From positions 1 to 64,000 of the forward strand of contig JACQFP010000022.1 in the NCBI GenBank assembly GCA_016200005.1: 64,000 bases of DNA. Direction: 5' to 3'. The position numbers and the translations under genes were made by a program. The notes beneath the pieces were generated by a model. The model saw only the letters and a list, made by a program, of their open reading frames with translations, was not told where the DNA came from and ran no database searches. Every line of letters starts with the position of its first letter. The stretch's first letter is position 1. Below are positions 51,427 to 60,733 of this stretch, in pieces. Origin of the DNA: Verrucomicrobiota bacterium (GTDB lineage: Bacteria > Verrucomicrobiota > Verrucomicrobiia > Limisphaerales > PALSA-1396).

Positions 51427-52818
51427 ATGTTACGCCGGGATCAACAAGTGCGGATGCACATCCACCAGTTGCTGGATGCGTGCTTGTACGCGATCAGTTT
51501 CTGGCTGGCGTATCTGCTGCGCTCCAACGAGCAGATCATTGCCCTGCTGGGGCTGGAGCCCGTCCGCGCGTTTGACCGATACGTCTGGCTCTACCTCGTG
51601 CTGATTCCAGTGGCACCGTTGATTCTGGAATCGCAGGGATTTTATGATCGACCGCTGATTTGCTCCCGTCGCGCGACGGCGTGGCCCTTGCTCAAAGCGT
51701 CGGTCATCTCTTCAGTGGGATTGATCATCGTGTTGTTTTTTACACGCGTGGATCTGGCGCGCTCGGTGGCGGTGTTGTTCGGCGCGATCAGTTTTGTGCT
51801 GGTCTTTCTCAAGGAGGAGTTGATGCAGATGGGATTGCGCAGCAAGTTCGCGCAGGCCCAATTCAAACGGCGGTTCATCCTGGTGGGCACGAGCGAAGAC
51901 ACGGCCCAGATGCGGGCGGAACTGAAAAGGCGGCCGGAGGACGGCATCGTGGCGCTGGCGGAACTGAACCTGAGCGAAACTTCGGCGGAGCAACTGGTCG
52001 ATTTGCTGCACGAACATTCCGTCAATGGAGTCATCATCAACGCCAAACAGGCTTACTTTGACCAGGTTGAAACGGCGATCAAGGCCTGTGAGCGGGAGGG
52101 AGTGGAGACGTGGCTGGTGGCCGATTTCTTCAAGACCCAACTTTCGCGCACGAGTTTCGATGATTTTCACGGCCGGCCGGTGATGGTGTTCCGCACGGCG
52201 CCGGAAGCTTCATGGCAAAGCCTGTGCAAGCAGGTGTTTGATTTTCTGTTCGCGCTGGTGTGCGTGATCGTATTGTCGCCGCTGTTTGTCCTGGTGGCAC
52301 TCTCCATCAAGTTGACATCGCCCGGCCCGATCTTGTTCCGGCAACAGCGTTGCGGTCTCAACGGGCATCCCTTCACCATCTTCAAATTTCGCACCATGGT
52401 CACCAACGCCGAACAGCGCAAACAGGAACTGGCCGCCATGAATGAAATGTCCGGCCCCGTGTTCAAAGTGAGCAATGACCCGCGGGTGATTCCCATTGGA
52501 AAGTTTTTGCGGAAGTTCAGCATTGACGAGTGGCCGCAATTTTTCAATGTGTTGCGCGGCGAAATGAGCGTCGTGGGGCCGCGTTCACTGCCGGTGGATG
52601 AAGTGAAGCGATTTGATGACATGGCGCATCGGCGGCGGTTGAGTGTGCGGCCTGGGATGACCTGCTTGTGGCAGGTGAGCGGGCGCAACGAGGTGAAGGA
52701 TTTCAAGGATTGGGTGCGGCTGGATCTGGAGTACATCGACAACTGGTCCCTATGGCTCGACCTGAAAATTCTGTGGCGCACGGTGCCGATTGTCCTGGCG
52801 GGGACCGGGGCGAAATGA
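51427..52818 (+). CDS. Polyprenyl-phosphate sugar phosphotransferase (WbaP/WcaJ-like)
   Basis: A 463-residue enzyme with four N-terminal helices, a CoA-binding-like Rossmann domain (FILVGTSEDTAQMRAELKRR) and the C-terminal transferase. The latter has the membrane anchor QVFDFLFALVCVIVLSPLFVL, then SPGPILFRQQRCGLNGHPFT, FKFRTMV, KFSIDEWPQFFNVLRGEMSV and VGPRSLPVDEV. It moves a sugar phosphate from a UDP-sugar onto undecaprenyl phosphate and so starts the glycan. The combination with exosortase and EpsI just upstream is the classical exosortase/exopolysaccharide arrangement. Confidence 0.93.
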   Translation: MLRRDQQVRMHIHQLLDACLYAISFWLAYLLRSNEQIIALLGLEPVRAFDRYVWLYLVLIPVAPLILESQGFYDRPLICSRRATAWPLLKASVISSVGLIIVLFFTRVDLARSVAVLFGAISFVLVFLKEELMQMGLRSKFAQAQFKRRFILVGTSEDTAQMRAELKRRPEDGIVALAELNLSETSAEQLVDLLHEHSVNGVIINAKQAYFDQVETAIKACEREGVETWLVADFFKTQLSRTSFDDFHGRPVMVFRTAPEASWQSLCKQVFDFLFALVCVIVLSPLFVLVALSIKLTSPGPILFRQQRCGLNGHPFTIFKFRTMVTNAEQRKQELAAMNEMSGPVFKVSNDPRVIPIGKFLRKFSIDEWPQFFNVLRGEMSVVGPRSLPVDEVKRFDDMAHRRRLSVRPGMTCLWQVSGRNEVKDFKDWVRLDLEYIDNWSLWLDLKILWRTVPIVLAGTGAK

Positions 52819-52912
52819 GAATTCAAAATTAGAAATTAAAAATGCAAAATTCAAAATGTCAGACGACGACCCGCCGGAGTTTTTTCATTTTTCATTTTGA
52901 ATTTTTCATTTG
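52819..52912. repeat. AATTCAAAA-word inverted repeat before the UDP-xylose synthase gene
   Basis: AATTCAAAATTAGAAATTAA and AATTCAAAATG (52820-52858) are mirrored by TTTTTCATTTTTCATTTTGA (52881-52900) and ATTTTTCATTTG. The repeat fills the space between two genes and ends two bases before the ATG at 52913, so the gene has no ordinary Shine-Dalgarno site. Confidence 0.85.
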
Positions 52913-53857
52913 ATGAAATCAAACCAGCCCACCTCGGTCGTCACCGGCGGCGCCGGTTTTCTCGGTTCGCACCTGGTGGACCTGCTGCTGAAGCACGGCC
53001 ACAAAGTCATCGCCATGGATAATTTTGTGACCGGGACGGTGGACAACATTGTGCATCTGGGCGGCAATCCCAACTTCAAATTCATCCAGCAGGACGTGAC
53101 GGAATTCATTTTCCTGGATGTGCCGGTGGATTATGTCTGGCATTTTGCCTCGCCGGCCAGCCCAATCGATTACCTGGAGTTGCCGATTCAGACGATGAAA
53201 GTTGGCTCGTTGGGCACCCACAAGGCGCTCGGGCTGGCCAGAAACAAAGGCGCGAGGTTTCTGCTGGCCTCCACCTCGGAGATTTACGGCGATCCTTTGG
53301 TGCATCCGCAGACGGAGGATTACTGGGGGAACGTGAATACCATCGGACCGCGCAGTTGTTACGATGAGGCGAAGCGTTTTGCGGAAGCGATGACGATGGC
53401 CTATCATCGCGCGCATGGCGTGGACATTCGCATTGTGCGGATCTTCAATACTTATGGGCCGCGGATGCGATTGAATGATGGGCGGGTGGTGCCGGCGTTC
53501 ATCGGGCAGGCGTTGAAGAACAAGCCGCTCACGGTTTTTGGCCAGGGGCAGCAAACCCGGAGCTTTTGTTATTGTTCGGATTTGATCGAGGGTATTTACC
53601 GGCTCATGATGAGTTCGACGCGGTTGCCGGTCAACATTGGCAATCCCGATGAGATGACCGTGCTGGAGTTTGCGCGGGAGATCATCCGGATCACCGGCGC
53701 CCGCAGCCGGATTGTTTTCAAACCGCTGCCGCAGGATGATCCGAAGCAGCGTCGGCCCGACATCACCCGCGCGAGCAGGTTGTTGGGTTGGTCGCCCAAA
53801 GTCAGTCTGGCGAAGGGATTGAAGACCACTGTCGATTTTTTTCGCGACAAAGTTTGA
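52913..53857 (+). CDS. UDP-glucuronate decarboxylase (UDP-xylose synthase)
   Basis: A 314-residue enzyme. [20 protein letters not shown] binds [23 protein letters not shown] and [10 protein letters not shown] are the substrate-side signature of UDP-xylose synthase; [20 protein letters not shown] and the catalytic YDEAK ([16 protein letters not shown]) follow, then [20 protein letters not shown]. It decarboxylates UDP-glucuronate to UDP-xylose. The ATG at 52913 directly follows a short-word repeat. The glycan of this cluster therefore probably contains xylose or a sugar derived from it. Confidence 0.94.
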   Translation: MKSNQPTSVVTGGAGFLGSHLVDLLLKHGHKVIAMDNFVTGTVDNIVHLGGNPNFKFIQQDVTEFIFLDVPVDYVWHFASPASPIDYLELPIQTMKVGSLGTHKALGLARNKGARFLLASTSEIYGDPLVHPQTEDYWGNVNTIGPRSCYDEAKRFAEAMTMAYHRAHGVDIRIVRIFNTYGPRMRLNDGRVVPAFIGQALKNKPLTVFGQGQQTRSFCYCSDLIEGIYRLMMSSTRLPVNIGNPDEMTVLEFAREIIRITGARSRIVFKPLPQDDPKQRRPDITRASRLLGWSPKVSLAKGLKTTVDFFRDKV

Positions 53858-54025
53858 GACTGGGAGCCGTCGGAGCGCCTGCCGTTTTCAAAAATACTTC
53901 ACGGAATTTCTTTTTATATTTGACCCCATTGCGTAATTTAAGTAACCAGCATGGACTGCTCGAAGTCAGACCGGTTCAGCCGGTTAAGGTTGGGCGGTTT
54001 TTTTGCCGAAACAGCGCATTTTTAA

Positions 54026-55960
54026 ATGTTAAATACGAAGTCATTTTTGGCAGTGGATTTTGGGGCCGGCAGTCTCAAGGTGGCGGAGTTTGAAATCAAT
54101 GAAGCTGGCGGACTGCTCCTGAAGCAATACGGCTTGAAATCGCTCGGAGCAGAGGGGGCGCAGGAATCCAAGCGCGAAAGCGTGATGCTGAAGGCCCTGC
54201 AGGAATTGCTGGCGGAGCGCGGATTCCGGGCGAAGAACATCAACGTGTGTGCGCCCGGCTTCCATGTCTTCTCCAAATTCGTGAAATTACCGCCGGTGGA
54301 CGCCTCCAAAGTCACGCAGATCATCCAGTACGAAGCCCAACAAAACGTGCCCTTCCCGCTCGCCGAAGTCGTCTGGGATTACCAGATTTTAGGCGCGACG
54401 CCCACGGGTGAATTGGAGGTGTTGTTGGTCGCGATCAAGGCGGACATTGTGGAAGGGCTGTTTCGCGTGGCGGACTCAGCCGGGCTGCGTTTGCAGTTGG
54501 CGGATGTGTCCACGGCGGCGATGTGCAACGCCTTCCGTTTCAATTATGGCGACCTGGAAGATTGCACGATGCTTTTGGACATCGGGGCCAAGACCAGCAA
54601 CCTGCTGTTTTTCGAGAAGGGAAAAGTTTATTCGCGCAGCATCAACATCGGCGCCAATTCCATCACGCAGGATTTTTCCAACGAATCGAAACTGGGTTTT
54701 ACCGAAGCGGAACGGCTGAAGATCAACGAAGGGTTTGTCAGTCTGGGCGGCGCGTACGAAGAACCGGAGAATCCGCACCAGGCGGCGATCTCCAAAATCG
54801 CCCGTCAATTCATGACGCGCCTGCACATCCAGGTGAACCAGACGATGCAGTTCTACCGCGGTCAACAGGGCGGCTCGGCGCCGGCGCGATTGTTTCTGTC
54901 GGGCGGCGCCTCGATCATGCCTTACACGGCGCAATTCTTCGCGGAAAAACTCAATGTGCCGGTCGAATATTTCAATCCCTTCCGCAATGTGCAGATCGAT
55001 CCCTCCATCAATCTGGAGGAACTGGCGCGCGTGGCTCATTCCCTGGGCGAGACCGTGGGTTTGGGCCTGCGCAACTTGGCGCGCTGTCCGATCGAACTGA
55101 ATTTGATGCCGGAAAGCACGCTGCGCTGGCAGCAGATCAACCAGAAGAAGCCGTACTTCATCGCCACCGTTTTCAGTCTGGTGCTGGTGATTGTAGCGAC
55201 CGGCTGGCTGTTCGATCAGTTGGCGGATGTGAAAACCGCCGAATTGGAAAAGCTGACCAAGGAAGTCGAGCCGTTGAAGGAGCGGGAAGCAAAGTTCACT
55301 GCGGCGTACGGAGATTTGAAGAAGCAGATCCAGGACGCCGACCGCGTGACCGATTGGCTTGAAGGCCGCTATCATTGGGCCACAGTTTTGACCGAAGTGC
55401 GGCAGGTGTTGATGAAAGTTGAGGCGACCACCAAACAGCGGTTGCGCACCGATACGGGAGTTTGGATTGAGCGAATCGCCGTTGGAAAACCGGAGGAGCA
55501 GGGCCTGATGACAGAGTCACCAGCAGAGGCCGGCATGGCTGGCCCCATGGGCATGCCGGGAATGAATCCAGAACAAAGACGATTGTTTGAACAACGTTAC
55601 GGATTAAGGCCAAAACTTCCGCCCTCGGACGTGCCCGCTCCGGATCAGCCGGCGGCTGAAGCACCCCCTGCGGACGGAGGGCAACCGGCCGCGCCCATCG
55701 GCGCAAAGCCAAAGAAAGGAAAAGGCGAGACCAATGAACTGGCGGTGGCCACGCTGACCTTCCGGGCCGTCAACCTTAACAGCGTGGACCCTGCCGCCAA
55801 CACGGAGATCGCGGGTGAGGTGTTGAAGGAACTCCGGGCCAGCGACCTGTTCGATCCGGACGGAACCAAAATCGATAAGAATCTGGTTTTGGACGAAACC
55901 ACGGGGTTGACCTTTTCCTTCGGCATCTCCCTGAAAATCAAGCGGCCCCTGGAACTGTAA
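54026..55960 (+). CDS. PilM-like pilus complex protein (Amuc_1101 family)
   Basis: A 644-residue protein. Residues 1-360 have the actin-like fold of PilM (FLAVDFGAGSLKVAEFEINE, MLLDIGAKTSNLLFFEKGKV, ARLFLSGGASIMPYTAQFFA). A membrane helix at about 377-396 (FIATVFSLVLVIVATGWLFD) and a coiled coil follow, as in PilN/GspL, so two pilus functions are fused. A Pro/Met-rich linker holds FEQRYGLRPKLPP (521-533) before a ferredoxin-like C-terminus. It leads the operon with the Amuc_1100-, 1099- and 1098-like genes and should sit on the inner face of the inner membrane. Confidence 0.9.
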   Translation: MLNTKSFLAVDFGAGSLKVAEFEINEAGGLLLKQYGLKSLGAEGAQESKRESVMLKALQELLAERGFRAKNINVCAPGFHVFSKFVKLPPVDASKVTQIIQYEAQQNVPFPLAEVVWDYQILGATPTGELEVLLVAIKADIVEGLFRVADSAGLRLQLADVSTAAMCNAFRFNYGDLEDCTMLLDIGAKTSNLLFFEKGKVYSRSINIGANSITQDFSNESKLGFTEAERLKINEGFVSLGGAYEEPENPHQAAISKIARQFMTRLHIQVNQTMQFYRGQQGGSAPARLFLSGGASIMPYTAQFFAEKLNVPVEYFNPFRNVQIDPSINLEELARVAHSLGETVGLGLRNLARCPIELNLMPESTLRWQQINQKKPYFIATVFSLVLVIVATGWLFDQLADVKTAELEKLTKEVEPLKEREAKFTAAYGDLKKQIQDADRVTDWLEGRYHWATVLTEVRQVLMKVEATTKQRLRTDTGVWIERIAVGKPEEQGLMTESPAEAGMAGPMGMPGMNPEQRRLFEQRYGLRPKLPPSDVPAPDQPAAEAPPADGGQPAAPIGAKPKKGKGETNELAVATLTFRAVNLNSVDPAANTEIAGEVLKELRASDLFDPDGTKIDKNLVLDETTGLTFSFGISLKIKRPLEL

Positions 55961-56012
55961 TGAACAGCAGACAACAGAAATTTCCGGGGCAAGCTGAAAC
56001 TCGAATTTGGTA

Positions 56013-56048
56013 TTCCGATTTCGGATTTCGGATTTCGGATTTCAGATA
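56013..56048. repeat. Heptamer run GATTTCG before the Amuc_1100-like gene
   Basis: Four units of GATTTCG/GATTTCA in a row, the reverse complement of the GAAATCC run at 18651-18676. The run lies in the 98-base space between two pilus genes. Confidence 0.85.
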
Positions 56049-56058
56049 TTGAAATGGT

Positions 56059-57117
56059 ATGGGCTGGATTAAGCGCAATTTATACTTTGTGGTCGGGTGC
56101 CTGGTGGCCTTGGGACTCATGGGCTGGGCGGGATGGTATCTTTACTCCAAGATGACCTTGAACAATTCGGTGAGGGAGGAATTGACGGCGAAGTACGCGG
56201 ATTTGGAGCACTGGAACAAATTGAACCCGCATCCCGGTGACGGCAAGAAAGTGGACAACATCAAGCTGGCCCAGGAACAGCAGAACGAACTGCGCAACTA
56301 CATCAAAAAAGCTCGGAAGTACTTTGAAAAAATCCCCGCGATCCCGGATGCGACGAAGGTAAGCAGCTACGATTTCGCCCGGCAACTGCCTTCCACGATC
56401 GACCAGATGTCGCGCGATGCGACCAACGCGAGTGTGAGCCTGCCGCCCGGCTACTATTTTTCTTTCCAGGCGCAGAAAGGTTCGATGACCCTGGCGCCCG
56501 GCAGTCTCGAACCGCTGGCGGTGAAACTGGGCGAGGTCAAGGCCATTTGCGAACTCCTGTTTCGTGCACGGGTCAACGCTTTGGATGGGTTGCGGCGCGA
56601 GCGCGTCTCCAATGACGACTCTTCGACCACCGCCGGCCTCTCGGATTATCTGGAAAAAAAGTCAGTGACGAATGACTTGGCGGTGCTGACGCCTTACGAG
56701 CTGACATTTCGTTGCTTCAGCGCTGAACTGGCGGCGGTGATGGCCGGGTTCGCCAACTCGCCGCATGGATTTATCATCAAAACGGTCAACGTCGAACCCG
56801 CATCGGCCACCGTTTCAGTGAACGAAATGACGGCGACTCCCGGTCCGGCCTATTCACCGCAGCCGATCATCTCTCCGTATCCCGGGGGGGGCAAGGACAT
56901 GACCGACCGCCAGCGTTTTTTACAACGCTACGGGATCAGGCCGACGGCGCCGCCCGCTGCGATCGTGGCGCCGCCGGTGTCGCCCACCAGTCGTGGAGGC
57001 CTTCCGACGGTCATCAACGAAGGGTTGATCAAGGTCACTCTGCTGGTCGAAGTCGTTAAACTGAAGGAAGAGTCAAAGGAATCAAGACCGAAGCCGCGGC
57101 GACCGGTCGCCAACTGA
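56059..57117 (+). CDS. Amuc_1100-family pilus-like protein
   Basis: A 352-residue protein with an N-terminal anchor (LYFVVGCLVALGLMGWAGWY), a coiled-coil stretch (AQEQQNELRNYIKKARKYFE) and the mixed alpha/beta region LTPYELTFRCFSAELAAVMA, matching Amuc_1100, the PilO-like outer-surface protein of Akkermansia. A linker near the end carries FLQRYGIRPTAPP (287-299), echoing the PilM-like protein. The protein ends in a basic tail. No Shine-Dalgarno site precedes the ATG; the spacer is filled by a heptamer run. It should be in the periplasm, anchored in the inner membrane. Confidence 0.9.
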   Translation: MGWIKRNLYFVVGCLVALGLMGWAGWYLYSKMTLNNSVREELTAKYADLEHWNKLNPHPGDGKKVDNIKLAQEQQNELRNYIKKARKYFEKIPAIPDATKVSSYDFARQLPSTIDQMSRDATNASVSLPPGYYFSFQAQKGSMTLAPGSLEPLAVKLGEVKAICELLFRARVNALDGLRRERVSNDDSSTTAGLSDYLEKKSVTNDLAVLTPYELTFRCFSAELAAVMAGFANSPHGFIIKTVNVEPASATVSVNEMTATPGPAYSPQPIISPYPGGGKDMTDRQRFLQRYGIRPTAPPAAIVAPPVSPTSRGGLPTVINEGLIKVTLLVEVVKLKEESKESRPKPRRPVAN

Positions 57118-57124
57118 AACCCGC

Positions 57125-57910
57125 ATGGACTTGATCAAAAAACACTACGAGAAAGTGCTGCTTGGCCTGGTGCTGCTGGGGCTGGCGGTGGCGGCCGCGC
57201 TGCTCCCGTTGAAGATCTCCTCGGAGAAACAGGATCTGGAAAATCAGCGTCAGGTCAGAACCACCACCAATGTCAAACCCCTGACGAATTTGAACCTGAC
57301 TCGCTATGAGGGGACGCTCCAGCGTTTACAGACTGCCCTCAACTTGAACTTTTCCAGCGGTCACAACCTGGTCAATCCGGTGCCCTGGCAAAAAGCGGCG
57401 GATGGTCACTTGATCCCCATTCGCACGGGCACGGAAGTCGGACCCGGCGCCGTCGTGGTCACTCAGATCACACCGCTGTATCTGATCATCAGTTTTGACA
57501 ACGTCACCGTGGCGGGAAATCTGATCGGCGTCGAGAACGAGGCGGCCGCCACGCCGGACAAGCGACGGAAAAGACCCAGCACGGCTCCCAAGACCGACAT
57601 CTATACCGTCCAGGAAGTGAAAGGGCCGACAAACAATCCCACCGAACTGGTCCTGGTATTGAACGACACCGGCCAACGGGTTTCCATCGCCCCCGAACGT
57701 CCCTTCCGGCGGGTCGAAGGTTATTCCGCTGATTTGAGATACGATCCGGAAAAAAAGAATTTCCCCAAACAGCGGCTCGGCTCCGTGCTGACCTTCGCCG
57801 GAGAGGAATACAATGTCGTTGCCATAACTGCGAGCGATGTCGTATTGTCCGCCAAATCGACTGGAAAAAAAACGACCATCAAATTTAATCCATCAGCTCC
57901 GCCGCGTTGA
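57125..57910 (+). CDS. Amuc_1099-family pilus-like system protein
   Basis: A 261-residue protein with one N-terminal helix (KVLLGLVLLGLAVAAALLPL) and a beta-rich periplasmic part. The part includes GPGAVVVTQITPLYLIISFD and a C-terminal strand set (GSVLTFAGEEYNVVAITASD). Position between Amuc_1100- and Amuc_1098-like genes, with seven bases to the former, supports the family call. It may link the inner-membrane pilus platform to the secretin, as PilP does, although similarity to PilP is not obvious. A basic linker (DKRRKRPSTAP) sits in the middle. Confidence 0.85.
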   Translation: MDLIKKHYEKVLLGLVLLGLAVAAALLPLKISSEKQDLENQRQVRTTTNVKPLTNLNLTRYEGTLQRLQTALNLNFSSGHNLVNPVPWQKAADGHLIPIRTGTEVGPGAVVVTQITPLYLIISFDNVTVAGNLIGVENEAAATPDKRRKRPSTAPKTDIYTVQEVKGPTNNPTELVLVLNDTGQRVSIAPERPFRRVEGYSADLRYDPEKKNFPKQRLGSVLTFAGEEYNVVAITASDVVLSAKSTGKKTTIKFNPSAPPR

Positions 57911-57936
57911 AATTGCAGTCAAACTCAATTCAGACC

Positions 57937-60732
57937 ATGATAAAAGCCGCCAACACCTTACTCTGTTTATTCTTCATTCTGGGCACCGCCGTCGTGTCGC
58001 CAGCCCAGCCGGCTGCCACCGAGGATGCCATCAAGGAAGCCGTGCGACGCGAGGCCAACAAGATCGTCCTGCATCAAAAACTGGCCGAAGCGCAAAACGC
58101 CCAGGGAAGAAACGAACTGGCCAACGCCACCAAACTCTACGAAGCCTCCTGGACCTTGATCCAAAGCATCGGCCCGGCCGAGGTCCAGGCCGAAAGCGAC
58201 CAGGTCATCTCCGGGTTGGTGACGGTGCGGATGGAGCTGGCCCAACAAGCCCGACGACGAGGCGACTACCTGGAAGCCAAACGCCAGATTGACGGCGTGC
58301 TCCGCGTGGACCCGCAGAACGAGGAAACGCTGCTGCTCCAAAAGGAGAACAACAAGGCGTTGGCTGCCCAGGCCGGCAAAGTGCCCAGCCAGGAAGTGCT
58401 CGACCAGTTGCCGGGCATTCACACCAACAAGGTTTACGCCGCCACTCTCGTGCAGGACGGGCGGGTGCTCTTCGAGGCGGGCAAGCTGACGGAAGCGGAG
58501 GCCAAATTGAACCAGGCGTTGAAAGTGGACCCGGGCAATGTGGGCGCCGATTATTACCTGAATTTGATCCGGGAACTTCGCTACGGCAAACTCGCCCGTG
58601 AACGGGAGAAAACCTCCAAGGACAAGTTGGTGGACGTGGAACAGGCCTGGGACAAGCCGGTCCAGCGGGAAACGTTGCAGGTGCCCAACCCCTATGCGCG
58701 CTCCGAGTTGATTCACACCGGCAAGGGCCGTCAGGCCATCCTCTCCAAACTGGACCGCATCCGGCTGGACGAAGTTTCCTACGATGGATTGCCCTTGAGC
58801 GAAGTCGTCAAGACCTTGAACATCGAAGCCAGGAAGCGTGACCCGGACAAGCGCGGGGTCAATTTCATTATCAACCCGCATGTGGATGCGTCCCTCGTAA
58901 CGCCCAGCACGATTCCCGGCGCAGCGCCGACGATTGATCCGACCACTGGCCTGCCGGTCACCACGGCGACCGTCACCGGGGGTGAACAAGTGGACATGGG
59001 TGCCATCGCCATCAAAATCAACCCTCCCATCACCGACGTTCGTCTGGCCGATGTGCTGGATGCGATCATTAAAGTTGCCGAGCGACCAATCAAATATTCC
59101 ATCGAAGATTATGCGGTGGTCTTTTCCGCGAAATCCGCCGAAGCCGCGCCGCTCTACACGCGCTTTTTCAAAGTGGACCCGAACACGTTTTATCAGGGAC
59201 TCGAAAGTGTGGGCGCAATTTCCTTCGGCGACATTCAAACCAGTAGTGGCGGTGGCTCGAGTGGCGGCGGCGGCGGCACGAGTGGTGGTGGCGGCACCTC
59301 GGGTGGCCAGGGCGGACAGGGATCCAGCGGTACGATTATTCCTCGCGTATTCGTCGCGGGGGGTATCAGTGGTCAAGGCGGTCAGGGCGGGGCCGGCGGT
59401 GGTGCTGGCGGCGGGGGCGGAATCAGTGCCAGCGCCTTGACGGGAGCCGGAGGAGCGGGCGGCGCGGCGGGTACGGGGGGTGGCGCCGGTGGACAGGCTG
59501 GCGGGGGCGGCTTGAATTTTGTCACCCGCCAGAGTCTGGTTGACACGGTTCAGGCCACGGTCCGCAATTTCTTTTTTGCCTGCGGCGTGGATTTGAATCC
59601 TCCCAAAAACCTTTTCTTCAATGATCGCACTGGAATGTTGATGGTGCGGGCGACGCTGCAGGACCTCGACATTGTGGAGTCCGCCGTGCAGACGCTGAAC
59701 ATCGCGCCGCCGCAAGTGACGATTGAAGCGAAGTTTGTTGAAATCACTCAGGATGATTCGCGCGCTTTGGGATTCGATTGGTTTCTCGGCAATTTTTTGA
59801 TGGGCAATGGCAAAGTCGTTGGCTCCGGTGGTTCGCAACCGTCTCTCAATGGGTTGCCTGGGGCGGTTCCCGGCAATCAGCAAGGGAGCTTTCCCGGCAC
59901 CTCCCCGTTTACGACGCTCCCTTCCTCATCGACCGATCAGATGATCACCAGCGGGCTGCGCAACAGCGCGCCAACCTTGGCAACGTTTACGGGCATTTTA
60001 ACGGACCCGCAGTTTCGCGTCGCGATTCGCGCGTTGGAACAGCGGCAAGGGGTGGATCTCTTGAACGCGCCGAAAGTGACGACTTTGAGTGGCCGGCAAA
60101 CGCAAATCCAGGTCGTGGATATTCGGACCATTGTGACGGGCGTCAATGCCAACCAGACCAGCAGCGGGGGTGGCACCGGCGCCGGCGGCGTCACCGTTGG
60201 CGGCACGGGCGGGGGTGTCGGTTCCACCATTCAACCCACCACGCAAGCTTTACCGTTCGGCCCTGTGCTGGACGTCGTGCCGTACGTTTCTGCCGACGGG
60301 TATTCCATTCAGATGACCATCATCCCCACCTTGACGGAGTTTCTCGGCTATGATGATCCCGGAGCTTTCGTTATCCAGGCGCAAGGTGTGGGGGCGGGCA
60401 ACCAGCCGCTGATCGGGCAATTGCCGCTGCCGCGTTTCCGCAACCGTCAAGTCGTGACCAGCGCCAATGTCTGGGATGGTCAAACCATCGTGTTGGGCGG
60501 ATTGATTTCGGAAGATGTCACCAAGACCAAGGACAAGGTGCCCGTGCTCGGCGACCTGCCGTTATTCGGACGCTTTTTCCGTAGCGAATCATCCTCCACT
60601 AAAAAGAGAAACCTGATCATTTTTGTGACGCCCACCATCATCGACCCGGCGGGCAACCGCATGCACTCGGAGGAGGAGATGCCCTTTGCGCAGACGACAA
60701 TACCGACTCAGCCGCCGGCGGAGAAACCGTAG
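57937..60732 (+). CDS. Type IV pilus/type II secretin (Amuc_1098 family) with Gly-rich insert
   Basis: About 931 residues: signal peptide (LLCLFFILGTAVVSPAQPA), TPR-like repeats (about 30-215; NELANATKLYEASWTLIQSI, KLTEAEAKLNQALKVDPGNV), N-domains, a Gly-rich stretch of about 90 residues (435-526), then the secretin core from VRNFFFACGVDLNPPKNLFF, QVTIEAKFVEITQDDSRALG to VPVLGDLPLFGRFFRSESSS. It forms the outer-membrane ring through which the pilus or its substrates pass. A second Gly-rich loop lies at about 742-765. The ATG at 57937 gives the clear signal peptide; a TTG overlapping the previous stop (57907) does not. Confidence 0.92.
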   Translation: MIKAANTLLCLFFILGTAVVSPAQPAATEDAIKEAVRREANKIVLHQKLAEAQNAQGRNELANATKLYEASWTLIQSIGPAEVQAESDQVISGLVTVRMELAQQARRRGDYLEAKRQIDGVLRVDPQNEETLLLQKENNKALAAQAGKVPSQEVLDQLPGIHTNKVYAATLVQDGRVLFEAGKLTEAEAKLNQALKVDPGNVGADYYLNLIRELRYGKLAREREKTSKDKLVDVEQAWDKPVQRETLQVPNPYARSELIHTGKGRQAILSKLDRIRLDEVSYDGLPLSEVVKTLNIEARKRDPDKRGVNFIINPHVDASLVTPSTIPGAAPTIDPTTGLPVTTATVTGGEQVDMGAIAIKINPPITDVRLADVLDAIIKVAERPIKYSIEDYAVVFSAKSAEAAPLYTRFFKVDPNTFYQGLESVGAISFGDIQTSSGGGSSGGGGGTSGGGGTSGGQGGQGSSGTIIPRVFVAGGISGQGGQGGAGGGAGGGGGISASALTGAGGAGGAAGTGGGAGGQAGGGGLNFVTRQSLVDTVQATVRNFFFACGVDLNPPKNLFFNDRTGMLMVRATLQDLDIVESAVQTLNIAPPQVTIEAKFVEITQDDSRALGFDWFLGNFLMGNGKVVGSGGSQPSLNGLPGAVPGNQQGSFPGTSPFTTLPSSSTDQMITSGLRNSAPTLATFTGILTDPQFRVAIRALEQRQGVDLLNAPKVTTLSGRQTQIQVVDIRTIVTGVNANQTSSGGGTGAGGVTVGGTGGGVGSTIQPTTQALPFGPVLDVVPYVSADGYSIQMTIIPTLTEFLGYDDPGAFVIQAQGVGAGNQPLIGQLPLPRFRNRQVVTSANVWDGQTIVLGGLISEDVTKTKDKVPVLGDLPLFGRFFRSESSSTKKRNLIIFVTPTIIDPAGNRMHSEEEMPFAQTTIPTQPPAEKP

Positions 60733-60733
60733 G

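Noticed and set aside
53985-54010. Rho-independent terminator before the pilus operon (T-run at GCGGTTTTTTTGCC)
   Set aside because: The preceding bases form only a weak ACCGG/CCGGT stem set apart from the T-run, so I could not support it.
57967-59883. 638-codon open frame antisense to the secretin gene
   Set aside because: It mirrors the secretin codon by codon, is kept open by high GC and the Gly-rich repeats, and has no recognisable domain.
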